Below, one piece after another: positions 8,780-16,771 of a stretch of DNA of 64,000 nt. This DNA comes from Streptomyces longisporoflavus (lineage in GTDB: Bacteria > Actinomycetota > Actinomycetes > Streptomycetales > Streptomycetaceae), in the NCBI RefSeq assembly GCF_014649775.1, contig NZ_BMTR01000017.1:62001-126000 (forward strand). The letters run 5' to 3'. Below the pieces are notes generated by a model. The model saw only the letters and a program-made list of their open reading frames with translations. It ran no database searches and was not told the DNA's origin. Every line of letters begins with the position of its first letter. Within the stretch, counting starts at the first letter, position 1. The translations under genes and the position numbers were made by a program.

Positions 8780-9126
8780 GATGACTCCCTGTCGCAGTTT
8801 TGGAAGGGGTTGGCCAAAGGTCGGATAAAAAGGGGGCACCTGGGGCGGGCGCAGGGGGGCTCCCGCGCGTCCATGCTTCCTTGCACCCGCCCTGGCCTGG
8901 CATTTCCGGCCTCAGATGCGCCGCTCGTTCGCCGCACCGGAAACATAGCCCGGGAAAACCGGACGGAAGAAATAGTTTCGGGGGCGCATTAATACGCAGA
9001 CCGAATGAATCGCATTCATGAGCGTGCCGCATTAATCGGCTGCGAAAGGCATCAATCGCCGGGGCGGGCTGAAAGAAGGCGTCTAGGATCGGCCATCGCC
9101 CGGCCGCCGGACGGCGGCCGGGGAAA
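8780..9126. promoter_or_regulatory. Divergent intergenic region between the two arms of the accessory locus
   Basis: About 350 bases separate the aminomutase-like gene and the second FAD gene. The centre (8985-9040) is unusually AT-rich for this genome. It holds GCATTAAT twice in direct orientation (8986-8993 and 9029-9036) and the inverted pair ATGAAT/ATTCAT (9005-9010 and 9014-9019) between them. This is a plausible operator and promoter zone for both directions. I cannot name -10/-35 boxes or the regulator with confidence. Confidence 0.5.
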
Positions 9127-11151
9127 GTGATCACGTTGCACGGCATCCGCGCGGCACGGCGCGCGGCACAGGGAACGGGGGGTCTTCCCTTGAACGGTCG
9201 ACACGGACTTGAGGTCGGCATCGTGGGCATGGGCCCGCGCGGACTGAGCACTCTGGAGCGCCTGTGCGCCAACGCGGCGACGGAGCCGGACGGCGGCCCC
9301 GTCACCGTCCACGTCGTCGACCCGGCCCCGGCGGGGGCCGGCCGCGTCTGGCGCACCGACCAGTCGGCACACCTGCTGATGAACACGGTCGCCGAGCAGG
9401 TCACGGTGTTCACCGACGCCGGAGTGAGCTGCGCCGGCCCGGTGGTGCCAGGGCCCGATCTGTACGCGTGGGCGTCGTCACTCCCCGCCGGATCCGCCTG
9501 CCATGGCGAGGAGATCCTGGCCCGGGCGCGCGCCCTTGGCCCCAACTCGTACCCCTCGCGCGCGCTGTACGGCTGCTACCTGCACTGGGCCTTCCACCAT
9601 GTGGTGCGCACCGCGCCCGCCCGGCTGAGAGTTTGCGTGCATGAGGACACGGCCGTCGCCCTGAGTGCCGGCGGGGACGGCCGCGACGTGCTGCGCCTCA
9701 GCGACGGAACGCGGCTGCCGCTGGACGCGGTGGTCCTGGCCCAGGGGCACGTGCCGGGGAGCCCGGCCCGGGGGCACGGGCCCGGGAGCAGAGAGGCAAT
9801 CGGACCGAGCGCCGGGGGCCCGGTCGCCGCCGGGGCCCGGCACGTGCCGCCGGGCAACCCGGCCGACGCCGACATGTCCGCGGTGGCCCCCGGCGATCCG
9901 GTGGCCCTGCGCGGCCTCGGCCTGGCCTTCTTCGACTACCTGGCCCTGTTCACCGAGGGCCGGGGCGGCCGCTTCGAGTCACGTCCCGACGGCACGTTGG
10001 CCTACCGCCCCTCGGGCCGTGAGCCGTGCCTGTACGCGGGGTCCCGACGCGGGCTGCCGTACCAGGCACGCGGGGAGAACCAGAAGGGCCCCGGAGAGCG
10101 CCACCGGCCGCTGCTCCTGACGCCCCGCGCCGTGCGAACCCTGCGCGAGCGCGCCGCCGGCCAGGCCGTCCGCTTCCGAGCGGACGTCTGGCCGCTGATC
10201 TCCCGCGAGGTCGAACTCGTCTACTACGAGGCGCTGCTGCGCCGTCGCGGCACGCCCCGGGAGACGGCCGCGGCATTCCTTCGCGTCTACCGGACAGCGC
10301 CCGTCGAAGGGCCCGCCGCAAGCCGACTGCTGGACGCCCACGGCATCAAGGACAGCGAGCGTTGGGACTGGGACGCGCTGACCAGCCCCTACCCGGCCAG
10401 CGCCCTGAGCGGACGGGCCGAGTTCACCGCGTGGCTGGCCTCCCACCTCGAGCACGACGCGGCTCTGGCGCGCGAAGGGAACGTGGACGAGCCCGTCAAG
10501 GCGGCCCTGGACGCACTGCGCGACCTGCGCAACGAGATCCGCCAGGTCGTCGACCACGCGGGTATCACCGGCTCCTCCTACCGAGACGAACTCACCGGCT
10601 GGTACACGCCGTTGAACGCCTCCCTGTCCATCGGCCCGCCCGGACGGCGAATAGCGCAGATGGCCGCCCTGATCCGTGCAGGCGTCCTCACCCCACTGGG
10701 CCCACAGATGCAGGTGACCGCCACCGCCACCGGCTGGGAGGTGTCCTCGGCCGTGGTCCCCGGCGACCCGATCGCCGTCACCACGCTCGTGGAGGCACGG
10801 ATTCAGGAGACGGACGTGCGCACCACCTCCGACCCGCTGCTGCGTCACCTGATCGACTCGGGCGAGGCCATCACCTACCGCATCCCCGACCCGGACGGCG
10901 ACCACCACGAGACAGGCGCCCTGGCGGTGACGCGCAGACCCGCCCGCATACTGGACGCGCACCGTCGCCCCTACCGCGGCCGCTTCGCGTTGGGCGTACC
11001 CACGGAAGGCGCGCACTGGGCTACGGCGGCCGGCATCAGGCCGGGCGTGGACTCGGTAACACTGGGGGACACTGACGCCATTGCGAGGGCGGTACTCGCC
11101 CTCGACACGGCGCGCCCGGCGGAGGCCCATGCGCTGGCGGGGGCGCGATGA
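9127..11151 (+). CDS. FAD/NAD(P)-binding oxidoreductase, paralogue B
   Basis: Up to 674 residues and homologous along its length to the product of 4690-6570. It shares the dinucleotide motif (VGMGPRGLS), an NTVAEQVTVF block, YRPSGREP, ENQKG and the SIGPPGRR region near residue 500. It should be a flavin-dependent oxidoreductase or monooxygenase using NAD(P)H. The start is uncertain: the GTG at 9127 lacks a well-spaced ribosome site, while a TTG at 9190 (LNGRHGLEVGIV) sits after a G-rich stretch and would give the usual short N-terminus. The pair may catalyse successive oxidations or act as a heteromer. The stop overlaps the next gene (ATGA). Confidence 0.85.
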   Translation: MITLHGIRAARRAAQGTGGLPLNGRHGLEVGIVGMGPRGLSTLERLCANAATEPDGGPVTVHVVDPAPAGAGRVWRTDQSAHLLMNTVAEQVTVFTDAGVSCAGPVVPGPDLYAWASSLPAGSACHGEEILARARALGPNSYPSRALYGCYLHWAFHHVVRTAPARLRVCVHEDTAVALSAGGDGRDVLRLSDGTRLPLDAVVLAQGHVPGSPARGHGPGSREAIGPSAGGPVAAGARHVPPGNPADADMSAVAPGDPVALRGLGLAFFDYLALFTEGRGGRFESRPDGTLAYRPSGREPCLYAGSRRGLPYQARGENQKGPGERHRPLLLTPRAVRTLRERAAGQAVRFRADVWPLISREVELVYYEALLRRRGTPRETAAAFLRVYRTAPVEGPAASRLLDAHGIKDSERWDWDALTSPYPASALSGRAEFTAWLASHLEHDAALAREGNVDEPVKAALDALRDLRNEIRQVVDHAGITGSSYRDELTGWYTPLNASLSIGPPGRRIAQMAALIRAGVLTPLGPQMQVTATATGWEVSSAVVPGDPIAVTTLVEARIQETDVRTTSDPLLRHLIDSGEAITYRIPDPDGDHHETGALAVTRRPARILDAHRRPYRGRFALGVPTEGAHWATAAGIRPGVDSVTLGDTDAIARAVLALDTARPAEAHALAGAR

Positions 11152-12344
11152 ACACGACCAGGACCCTTACCCGTTCGCATCCCGACACGGCCACCAAGAC
11201 CGGGGCCGGCGGCCTGTCCACAGCAGTGACGGTGGCGGCCGTGACCGTGCTGACGTCACTGCCGGTCTTCCTGCCGGGCGCGGCCAACGGCCTCATCTCC
11301 GCCGAGTACGGGTGGAGTTCGGCGCGCATGGGCGCGGTACTGGCGACGTACTGGCTGGCTTCGATGGCGGGCGCGTACGTCACCAAGCACTCTGCCGTTC
11401 CCCCGGCCGTCGAACGTGCCCTGGCCCTCGCACTGACCGCCACCGCGCTGGGCCTGGGCTGCGCGGCGGCAGCACCAGCCGCCGGACTGTGGGTCAGCTC
11501 CACGCTCGGCGGTTTCGCCTACGGCTGCACGCAGCCGCACACCAACGCCTTGCTCATGCGGCGCTGCCCGCCGCGCATCCGAGCCTTCGCGTTCGGGCTC
11601 AAGCAGGCGGCGGTACCGGCGGCGACTCTCCTCGCCAGCCTCGCCATGCCGCTGCTGGCCGAACCGGCCGGCTGGCGACCGGTATTCGCGGCGACGGCAG
11701 TGCTGTGCGCGGCGGCGACCGCCCCTCTGCTGCGGCGGCGCGAGCCCTCCGGCGACCAGGCCGGTCAGATCGCCAGGCAGCGCGGCACAGTGCTGCATCG
11801 TGACACCTACCTCCTGGCCCTGAGCTGCGCCGGGTTCTTCGGCGCGATGGTGGGCAATGGCCTGGGCGGATTCCTGCTGCTCTCCCTCACCACCCACGGC
11901 ACCTCGCTGGCCGTGGCGGGAGCGGTGGCCACGTGCGGCGCCGCCCTCAACATCGCGGTACGTCTGGGCGCGGGCTGGCTGGTGGGGCGTCACCCAGGCG
12001 CGACAGGAACCACTCTGACGGCCCTTTTCCTGACGGGGGCATGCGGGACGGCCCTACTCACCGGAACAGGCCTCGCACTGACCGCGGTGGGCGCCCTGCT
12101 CGCGTACGGCGGCGGCTGGGGCTGGGCAGGGCTGTTGCACTACGCGATCGGGCTGCCCTACCCCGGGCAAGAACAGCAGGCGACGGCCTACAGCCAGATG
12201 GGCGTCTCGCTGGGCGCAGCGACGGGGCCGCTGGTGTGCGGGGCGCTGTTCACGGTCGCCCCGGGAGCCGCGTGGTGGACGCTGACTCTGGCAGGGGTTG
12301 CCGCAGCCGGATGTGTCCTGGTGGCGCGACGGGGCGGGTGGTAG
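11148..12344 (+). CDS. MFS transporter
   Basis: A 398-residue protein with about 12 hydrophobic helices and a FGLKQAAVPAATLLASLAMP segment typical of small MFS carriers such as the CynX/NimT and YbfB-like groups. It is translationally coupled to the FAD enzyme gene (ATGA overlap), so it probably imports the precursor or exports the product of the locus. It is unrelated in sequence to the DHA2 exporter at 2285-3724, giving the locus two transporters of different types. This is the last intact chromosomal gene before the tRNA-Pro island. Confidence 0.85.
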   Translation: MNTTRTLTRSHPDTATKTGAGGLSTAVTVAAVTVLTSLPVFLPGAANGLISAEYGWSSARMGAVLATYWLASMAGAYVTKHSAVPPAVERALALALTATALGLGCAAAAPAAGLWVSSTLGGFAYGCTQPHTNALLMRRCPPRIRAFAFGLKQAAVPAATLLASLAMPLLAEPAGWRPVFAATAVLCAAATAPLLRRREPSGDQAGQIARQRGTVLHRDTYLLALSCAGFFGAMVGNGLGGFLLLSLTTHGTSLAVAGAVATCGAALNIAVRLGAGWLVGRHPGATGTTLTALFLTGACGTALLTGTGLALTAVGALLAYGGGWGWAGLLHYAIGLPYPGQEQQATAYSQMGVSLGAATGPLVCGALFTVAPGAAWWTLTLAGVAAAGCVLVARRGGW

Positions 12345-12372
12345 TCGCCAAAGTACGGCGATCCGGTCAGCG

Positions 12373-12456
12373 TCAGTACATCCTCACACCCTCGCGGTCA
12401 TCGAGCACGTCACCCGCCGCCGCATCCGGCTCTTCGGCACCACAGGCCACCCCACC
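12373..12456 (+). pseudogene. Fragment of a DDE integrase-type transposase
   Basis: The translation in one frame reads LAVIEHVTRRRIRLFGTTGH, which matches the conserved core after the second beta strand of rve-type transposases common in Streptomyces (usual form LAVIEHATRR-R-LG-TAHP). A few upstream codons fit only after a frameshift. Only about 28 codons remain. It lies just outside the left repeat of the island. Confidence 0.55.
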
Positions 12457-12498
12457 ATCCCCCCCCACCGCGGCCCAGGTCCCCCGGGCCGCCCGCAG

Positions 12499-12526
12499 CC
12501 GGGCAGCGGAGATGCTCCCAGGGAGC
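12499..12526. repeat. Left copy of a 28-base hairpin repeat flanking the island
   Basis: This matches 33005-33032 at 27 of 28 positions and contains a small hairpin (GCTCCC/GGGAGC). On the minus strand it lies downstream of the tRNA terminator in both copies, 38 bases from the perfect repeat on the left and 73 on the right. The homology between the island's two ends therefore extends beyond the perfect 93 bases. Confidence 0.7.
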
Positions 12527-12564
12527 ACAGGGAGCCACTCCCCGCACCCGGAATTGCTCCCGAA

Positions 12565-12657
12565 CACGAAGTAGGGGCCATCCGAAGATGGCCCCTACCT
12601 GCGACGTTTCCGTCGGGACGACAGGATTTGAACCTGCGACCCCTTGACCCCCAGTCA
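12565..12657. repeat. Left direct repeat (attL-like) of the tRNA-Pro island
   Basis: These 93 bases are identical to 33106-33198. They contain the tRNA terminator hairpin (12571-12598) and the 3' half of tRNA-Pro up to the anticodon stem. To the right, beyond 12657, the match ends. This is the footprint left by site-specific integration into a tRNA 3' end. Confidence 0.88.
12613..12657 (-). pseudogene. 3' fragment of tRNA-Pro(GGG)
   Basis: Identical to 33154-33198, running from the discriminator base through the T arm to the anticodon stem and loop. The D arm and 5' acceptor strand are replaced by unrelated sequence, so it cannot fold as a tRNA. Confidence 0.88.
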
Positions 12658-13560
12658 GGTGCACGATGCTGGTTCGGAGTCCTGAAGGCCTGTTGGCGCC
12701 CGTACGCCGCTGTACGCAGAAGTACGGCGCCAAAGAGCTTGCGTCAGATCGCCGCCACACTCCCCCGGCACCGGTGCTGGTGCCAGCCTGCCACCCGGCA
12801 GGCCGTCCGTCACGATCTTCCGGACGGCGCCCGATCGCCGGTACGTTGCGGCGAACGCCGTCCAAATCGGCGATGCTGGCCTTTCAGACTCACAGGACAA
12901 TCACCGATCCAGCACACGGCCGTACGTCATCCTGTGGCGTTGGGAAACACATCGGCGGCGGGCGGGCTACCCCGCCGCCGTCAAGCAGACAGCAAACGTC
13001 TGCACCCGCGAGCGCCCTCGCTGCACCGGCGACAGCGACGCTGCCCACCGCAGAGCCGCCGCCCCCGGCCCGTCACTGCACCAGCACCCGCCGGTCAACG
13101 GGCCGACGAACGACTCGAACCACTCGCTCCTCGGCCGTCCACGATGCGCATCGAGAACGCCTTGACTCGACGACCAGGCGCACAGGCACTGATCCGCAAG
13201 CAGCGCTTCTGACTGCGCCGACCACCGGTTACGCCCTGCATCAGGCCCCGTCGTGCCCTGACCGCGACGCAAGGTCCCGGCCACGTAGCTCCCCTCAGCA
13301 CCTGCCAGCGGGGCCCGATCCTCTCGGGGCCGAACTGACACGCTGCTGGTGAGCACGGAGTTGGGCTACTTACGCCAGGACGCCGCTGCTGACGCCATGC
13401 GACAGATCACGCCACTTCAGCCCAAACGGCGTTGCGTCTGCAACGCGCGATGGGAGAGGATGTTCGATACGCTACGGGGCGTGAGTGATGTGTGCAGCTG
13501 CTGTGACTGACAGACGGCGAGCGGCGCACATCATAGTTGGCGATTTACGGGGGAGGACTC
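12658..13560. other. Gene-free left end of the island
   Basis: About 900 bases without a convincing gene. Open frames here on both strands have compositions and shapes of chance frames in GC-rich DNA and no recognisable domain. It holds one GATCCAGCAC motif (12907-12916), shared with the right end, and presumably the promoter of the T7SS operon in the last 150 bases. A good ribosome site (GGGGGAGGA) lies just before 13561. No integrase or excisionase remnant was recognised. Confidence 0.6.
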
Positions 13561-13890
13561 ATGAAGTTCGACATGGGAGACACGACTCTCGCGGTGCTGG
13601 GGAAGAACACCGCGGGGTCCAGCGATGATCTCGGTACGCTGATCAGCTTGCTGGTCCAGGCGGCCGAACCGCTGGAGGGCAAGTTCAACGGGGCAGGCAA
13701 GGCGACCTTCGACGCATTCAAGCTCCGGGCGGACGAGATCACTTCGGACCTGAACGGGGCACTGTCCTCCATCCTGGGCGGCCAGGCCGGCATGGACACC
13801 GCATTCGGCTCCGGCGACCAGGAGCAGTCCGACAACGCCCACCAGAACATGGGCGCGGCCAACTTCGATGGCGCCCGCTTCTCGGCCTGA
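13561..13890 (+). CDS. WXG100-like (ESAT-6 family) protein, first of pair
   Basis: A 109-residue protein with two amphipathic helices joined at a turn, KFNGAGKATFDAF, where the family's W-x-G is replaced by F-x-G. No signal peptide is present, as expected for T7SS substrates exported as folded helical hairpin dimers. A strong ribosome site precedes the ATG at 13561, which I prefer to an upstream in-frame codon at 13537. It stands at the head of the T7SS operon and is followed 58 bases later by a second small helical protein, the usual EsxA/EsxB-type arrangement. Family assignment is from length, helix pattern and context. Confidence 0.8.
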   Translation: MKFDMGDTTLAVLGKNTAGSSDDLGTLISLLVQAAEPLEGKFNGAGKATFDAFKLRADEITSDLNGALSSILGGQAGMDTAFGSGDQEQSDNAHQNMGAANFDGARFSA

Positions 13891-13948
13891 TCCTGCCGAG
13901 TCAGCCGTCTCGCACACCCAACACTTCACACATAGGGGGAATTTCGCC

Positions 13949-14260
13949 ATGGCTGGAACCCAGGACCGTCGCTCCTACGACACCGGCGCCTCGGCTGACG
14001 TGCAGGGCGGCCTGCAGATCATCATCGGCCAGCTGGAGCGGGTGCTCGGCGACCGTGACCGCGCGGTGAAGGCCGCGATGGCCGACTACCAGGCCGACGG
14101 CGTGTCGGACGACTACCACGGCAAGGAAGTCCGCTGGAACAAGGCAGCCAACGAGGTCCGGGAAATCATCCGCCTCGTGCGCACCACGCTGGAACAGAAC
14201 GACGGCACCGCACAGTCGACGCTCGCGCGGGCGCGGGCAGCGGTCGACAACATCGGCTGA
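13949..14260 (+). CDS. WXG100-like protein, second of pair
   Basis: A 103-residue, mostly helical protein with a central turn at DDYHGKEVRWNKAAN, where YHG occupies the W-x-G position. The N-terminal third is polar (MAGTQDRRSYDTG). It should form a four-helix bundle with the product of 13561-13890, or a homodimer, and be exported by EccC. The start at 13949 follows AGGGGGAA at a good distance. The C-terminus (ARARAAVDNIG) lacks an obvious YxxxD/E secretion signal, so the signal may lie on the partner or on the large effector. Confidence 0.75.
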   Translation: MAGTQDRRSYDTGASADVQGGLQIIIGQLERVLGDRDRAVKAAMADYQADGVSDDYHGKEVRWNKAANEVREIIRLVRTTLEQNDGTAQSTLARARAAVDNIG

Positions 14261-14321
14261 ACGACCGACCGCTGCGAGCCGACGCAGATACGGGGACACG
14301 GGGCTGAAGTAGGGGGTTGGC

Positions 14322-14723
14322 ATGCCGAAATGGGATATTGAGCCGGGCGGGGTGAGTCTCGTCCTGTCGCACGTGAACGACGTACTGGGCGCCCTGGACC
14401 GACACGTCGGTGGGTACGGAGAGGACCTGGAAGGCGCAGCGAAGTGGTCCGGAGCCCTTGTATCAGGGGAAGCCGGCGGCGGAGGCCAGAGTCCCGTCGG
14501 GGGCCTGGTCGCCTCTGCACTCGTCCAGTTCGCCGAAGGCACAGCCGAGGAAGTGCAGTTCATCGGCGCGCGGGCCGGGCAGTCGGTCAGCGGCGCGGCG
14601 CTAGCCACCGCCGCCTACGAGGCGGGCGACCTGGAGATCGCGGCCGAGATACAGCAGTCCGCGGCCAGCGTCGTCGACCCGATCCTGGAGCGTCCCATAC
14701 CCCTTACGCGAGGCTCTCTGTGA
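14322..14723 (+). CDS. Small T7SS-associated protein (DUF6507-like)
   Basis: A 133-residue protein starting MPKWDIEPGGVSLVLSHVND, predicted mostly helical with glycine-rich turns in the middle (GEAGGGGQSPVGG). I recall such proteins, annotated DUF6507, next to WXG100 genes in streptomycete T7SS loci; this is memory, not a search result. It may be a third WXG100-like partner or a chaperone for the large effector, because its stop overlaps that gene's GTG start by four bases (GTGA). No signal peptide or membrane segment. Confidence 0.65.
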   Translation: MPKWDIEPGGVSLVLSHVNDVLGALDRHVGGYGEDLEGAAKWSGALVSGEAGGGGQSPVGGLVASALVQFAEGTAEEVQFIGARAGQSVSGAALATAAYEAGDLEIAAEIQQSAASVVDPILERPIPLTRGSL

Positions 14724-16771
14724 TCAGCGCGAAGGACATCCCCCACTTCACCGGTGATCTGGAACAGTTGGAGCAGCACGCCTCCGGACTGCGGAACCAC
14801 GCCGGCGCCCTGCGCCAGGCGGGCAGTGTGGCGCACAGCAAGTTCCAGGGACTCGGGGCCTTCTACCATGCACCCGAGGCGGAGAGACTGTTCGCCTCTA
14901 CGGCTCCGGTGCGTGATCGTGCGGACGTGTTCGCCTCAAAGATCGAAACGGTCGCCGGGGCGCTGGACGACTACGCCGGCGCGGTCCGGCCCATCATCGC
15001 CCGCCTGGACCGTCTCCGGACCCGCGTGGCCGACTTCGCGGCGAGTCTGAAGACCGACAGCGGCGAGATCGACGACGAGTGGACCCAGGACCAGGACAAG
15101 ATCGACCAGCACGATGCCCTGTGGGCCGAAGTCAACCAAGCCCAGGCCGACTTCACCACCGCTGAGATCACCGCCAACAACAAGATCACGGCACTGGTGG
15201 ACGGTGCCCAGTACGTCCAGCAGGGCTACGAGGGCACCTTGGTCCCACTCGGTGCGCAGATCTACGGCTACACCGCCGAAGCTCTCAAGCACGCTGACAA
15301 GTTGCCCTGGGGCACCCCGGAGGCCCTCACCTACGACAAGTTCGACATCTCCCACCACGTGGAAGAGGCCGGCGTCAGCTTCAAGGAAAACGTCGTCGGC
15401 ACCGTCACCGGCTTCATCGACCTCTTCAGCCCCGGAGCGGACGGCAACGCGGCCCGCAAGGGACTGGGCATGGCGGTCCTCGGCCTGGAGTCCTACCTCT
15501 TCGACCCGCTCAACCAGAAAGACTCACCCTGGAAGCAGCAGGTTGCCGAGGGCCGCCCGTACACCAAAGCCTTTGCCAAGGGCCTGGTCGGCTGGGACGA
15601 CTGGGAAGATCACCCCGCCAAGGCCGGTGTCACCGTCGCCTTCAATGGCCTGACCATCGCCTCGGGACCACTGGCCGCCGTCTCGAGAATGGCCAAGGGC
15701 GGCACCGTCGCGAAAACCGCCGGCACCCTGGCCAGGGTCGGCGAGGCCATCGACCCCATCAGCGCGACAGCCAGGACCGTCGGCGCCACCACCCGCGCCA
15801 TACCAAAAATCGCAGAAGCCACCGCCCACGCCCGCGCCGGCTTCGGCAACGCGCCCGGCACCGGATCCACCAGCACCGTGCTAAGACTCTCGGCCAACAC
15901 TGAACTGCACTTGGCCAACGGCGAGTTCATCATCTTCAAAGATGGCGTCCACGACACCACACCAGCGCCAGTCGAGCCGGCCGCCAACAGACGCGCACCC
16001 TCCATCGAGATGCCACACGACCACCAGCTCGTCGGCGCAGGCGCGCGGGCGCCGGAAGCCGGTGCTCACGCGGGCGGCCAGAACCTGCCGCCGCAAGCCA
16101 ACCACGGCTCGCCCCAAAGCTCGGCGGGCAGCGGAGGCGAGGGGCCGAGCAGCCAGAGAGAGGCGGGTGGGCATGGTTCCGCCCACCGGAATCCTGCGGG
16201 CGGTGATAATCATCATGCGCCTTCTCAGCCCGTCGATCCGTCTCCAGGCGGGCCGGGTGGAAACTCTGCTCCTGGCTCCGGACAGAGCGGAGGAGGACAT
16301 GACGAAAGTCGTCGACCGAAGCCAGTGGAGGAGTGGAGGTCTGAAGACGACATCGCCGGCCCGGCCAGAGGAAAGACACTGCTGTACCCGCATTACCGGC
16401 ATCAGCTCAGTGGCGTTCGAAGCGGCGCCGTAGACACCGACAACACACTGATCCTTCCCGAGACGAAGGAGAAGGTTCGTGAGGACATTGCGGAGATCGC
16501 AGCGGGCCGGGCGGCCTTCGAACCGGAGACACAGCGATACCTTATCAATGGCAGAAGGTACGCGGTTGAGCCCAACGGTCGAATCTTCCCGGTGGGAGGT
16601 CCCGGATTGGTCGAAATGAATCGGGTCGAATACTTGGCACTCAAGCACATCATGAAAGCCGAAGGCGACATGAGTAGACTTCAGACAATGTTCAGCAAGG
16701 ATCCCAAGTTTAGGGGAAATCCGCAATCCGTGGAAAAGGCGATCAGACTGTACAGGAAGTACTACGGATGA
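14720..16771 (+). CDS. Candidate T7SS polymorphic toxin with unknown C-terminal domain
   Basis: A 683-residue protein. Residues about 1-170 are a helical, WXG/LXG-like secretion module (ISAKDIPHFTGDLEQLEQHA onward). A glycine- and alanine-rich middle follows, with weakly hydrophobic stretches around 310-390, then a low-complexity Gly/Ser/Pro/His linker (about 430-540). Residues 549-683 form a compact, charged C-terminal domain with VDTDNTLILPETKEKVRED and a terminal EKAIRLYRKYYG. This trunk-linker-tip plan is typical of polymorphic toxins. I do not recognise the tip domain. Its last few hundred bases are less GC-rich than the rest, as often seen for swapped toxin tips. The next gene overlaps by four bases and is the likely immunity gene. 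Confidence 0.7.
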   Translation: MISAKDIPHFTGDLEQLEQHASGLRNHAGALRQAGSVAHSKFQGLGAFYHAPEAERLFASTAPVRDRADVFASKIETVAGALDDYAGAVRPIIARLDRLRTRVADFAASLKTDSGEIDDEWTQDQDKIDQHDALWAEVNQAQADFTTAEITANNKITALVDGAQYVQQGYEGTLVPLGAQIYGYTAEALKHADKLPWGTPEALTYDKFDISHHVEEAGVSFKENVVGTVTGFIDLFSPGADGNAARKGLGMAVLGLESYLFDPLNQKDSPWKQQVAEGRPYTKAFAKGLVGWDDWEDHPAKAGVTVAFNGLTIASGPLAAVSRMAKGGTVAKTAGTLARVGEAIDPISATARTVGATTRAIPKIAEATAHARAGFGNAPGTGSTSTVLRLSANTELHLANGEFIIFKDGVHDTTPAPVEPAANRRAPSIEMPHDHQLVGAGARAPEAGAHAGGQNLPPQANHGSPQSSAGSGGEGPSSQREAGGHGSAHRNPAGGDNHHAPSQPVDPSPGGPGGNSAPGSGQSGGGHDESRRPKPVEEWRSEDDIAGPARGKTLLYPHYRHQLSGVRSGAVDTDNTLILPETKEKVREDIAEIAAGRAAFEPETQRYLINGRRYAVEPNGRIFPVGGPGLVEMNRVEYLALKHIMKAEGDMSRLQTMFSKDPKFRGNPQSVEKAIRLYRKYYG

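Noticed and set aside
12298..13212. A long plus-strand open frame of 304 codons crossing the left att site
   Set aside because: It runs through the tRNA fragment (translated as the well-known artefact SGRQDLNLRPLDPQ) and has no domain or ribosome site; only the short transposase fragment in its first part is real.
12655..13356. Possible tyrosine integrase or excisionase remnant at the island's left end
   Set aside because: I read all frames and found no R-H-x-x-R or terminal tyrosine motif, nor an excisionase helix-turn-helix.
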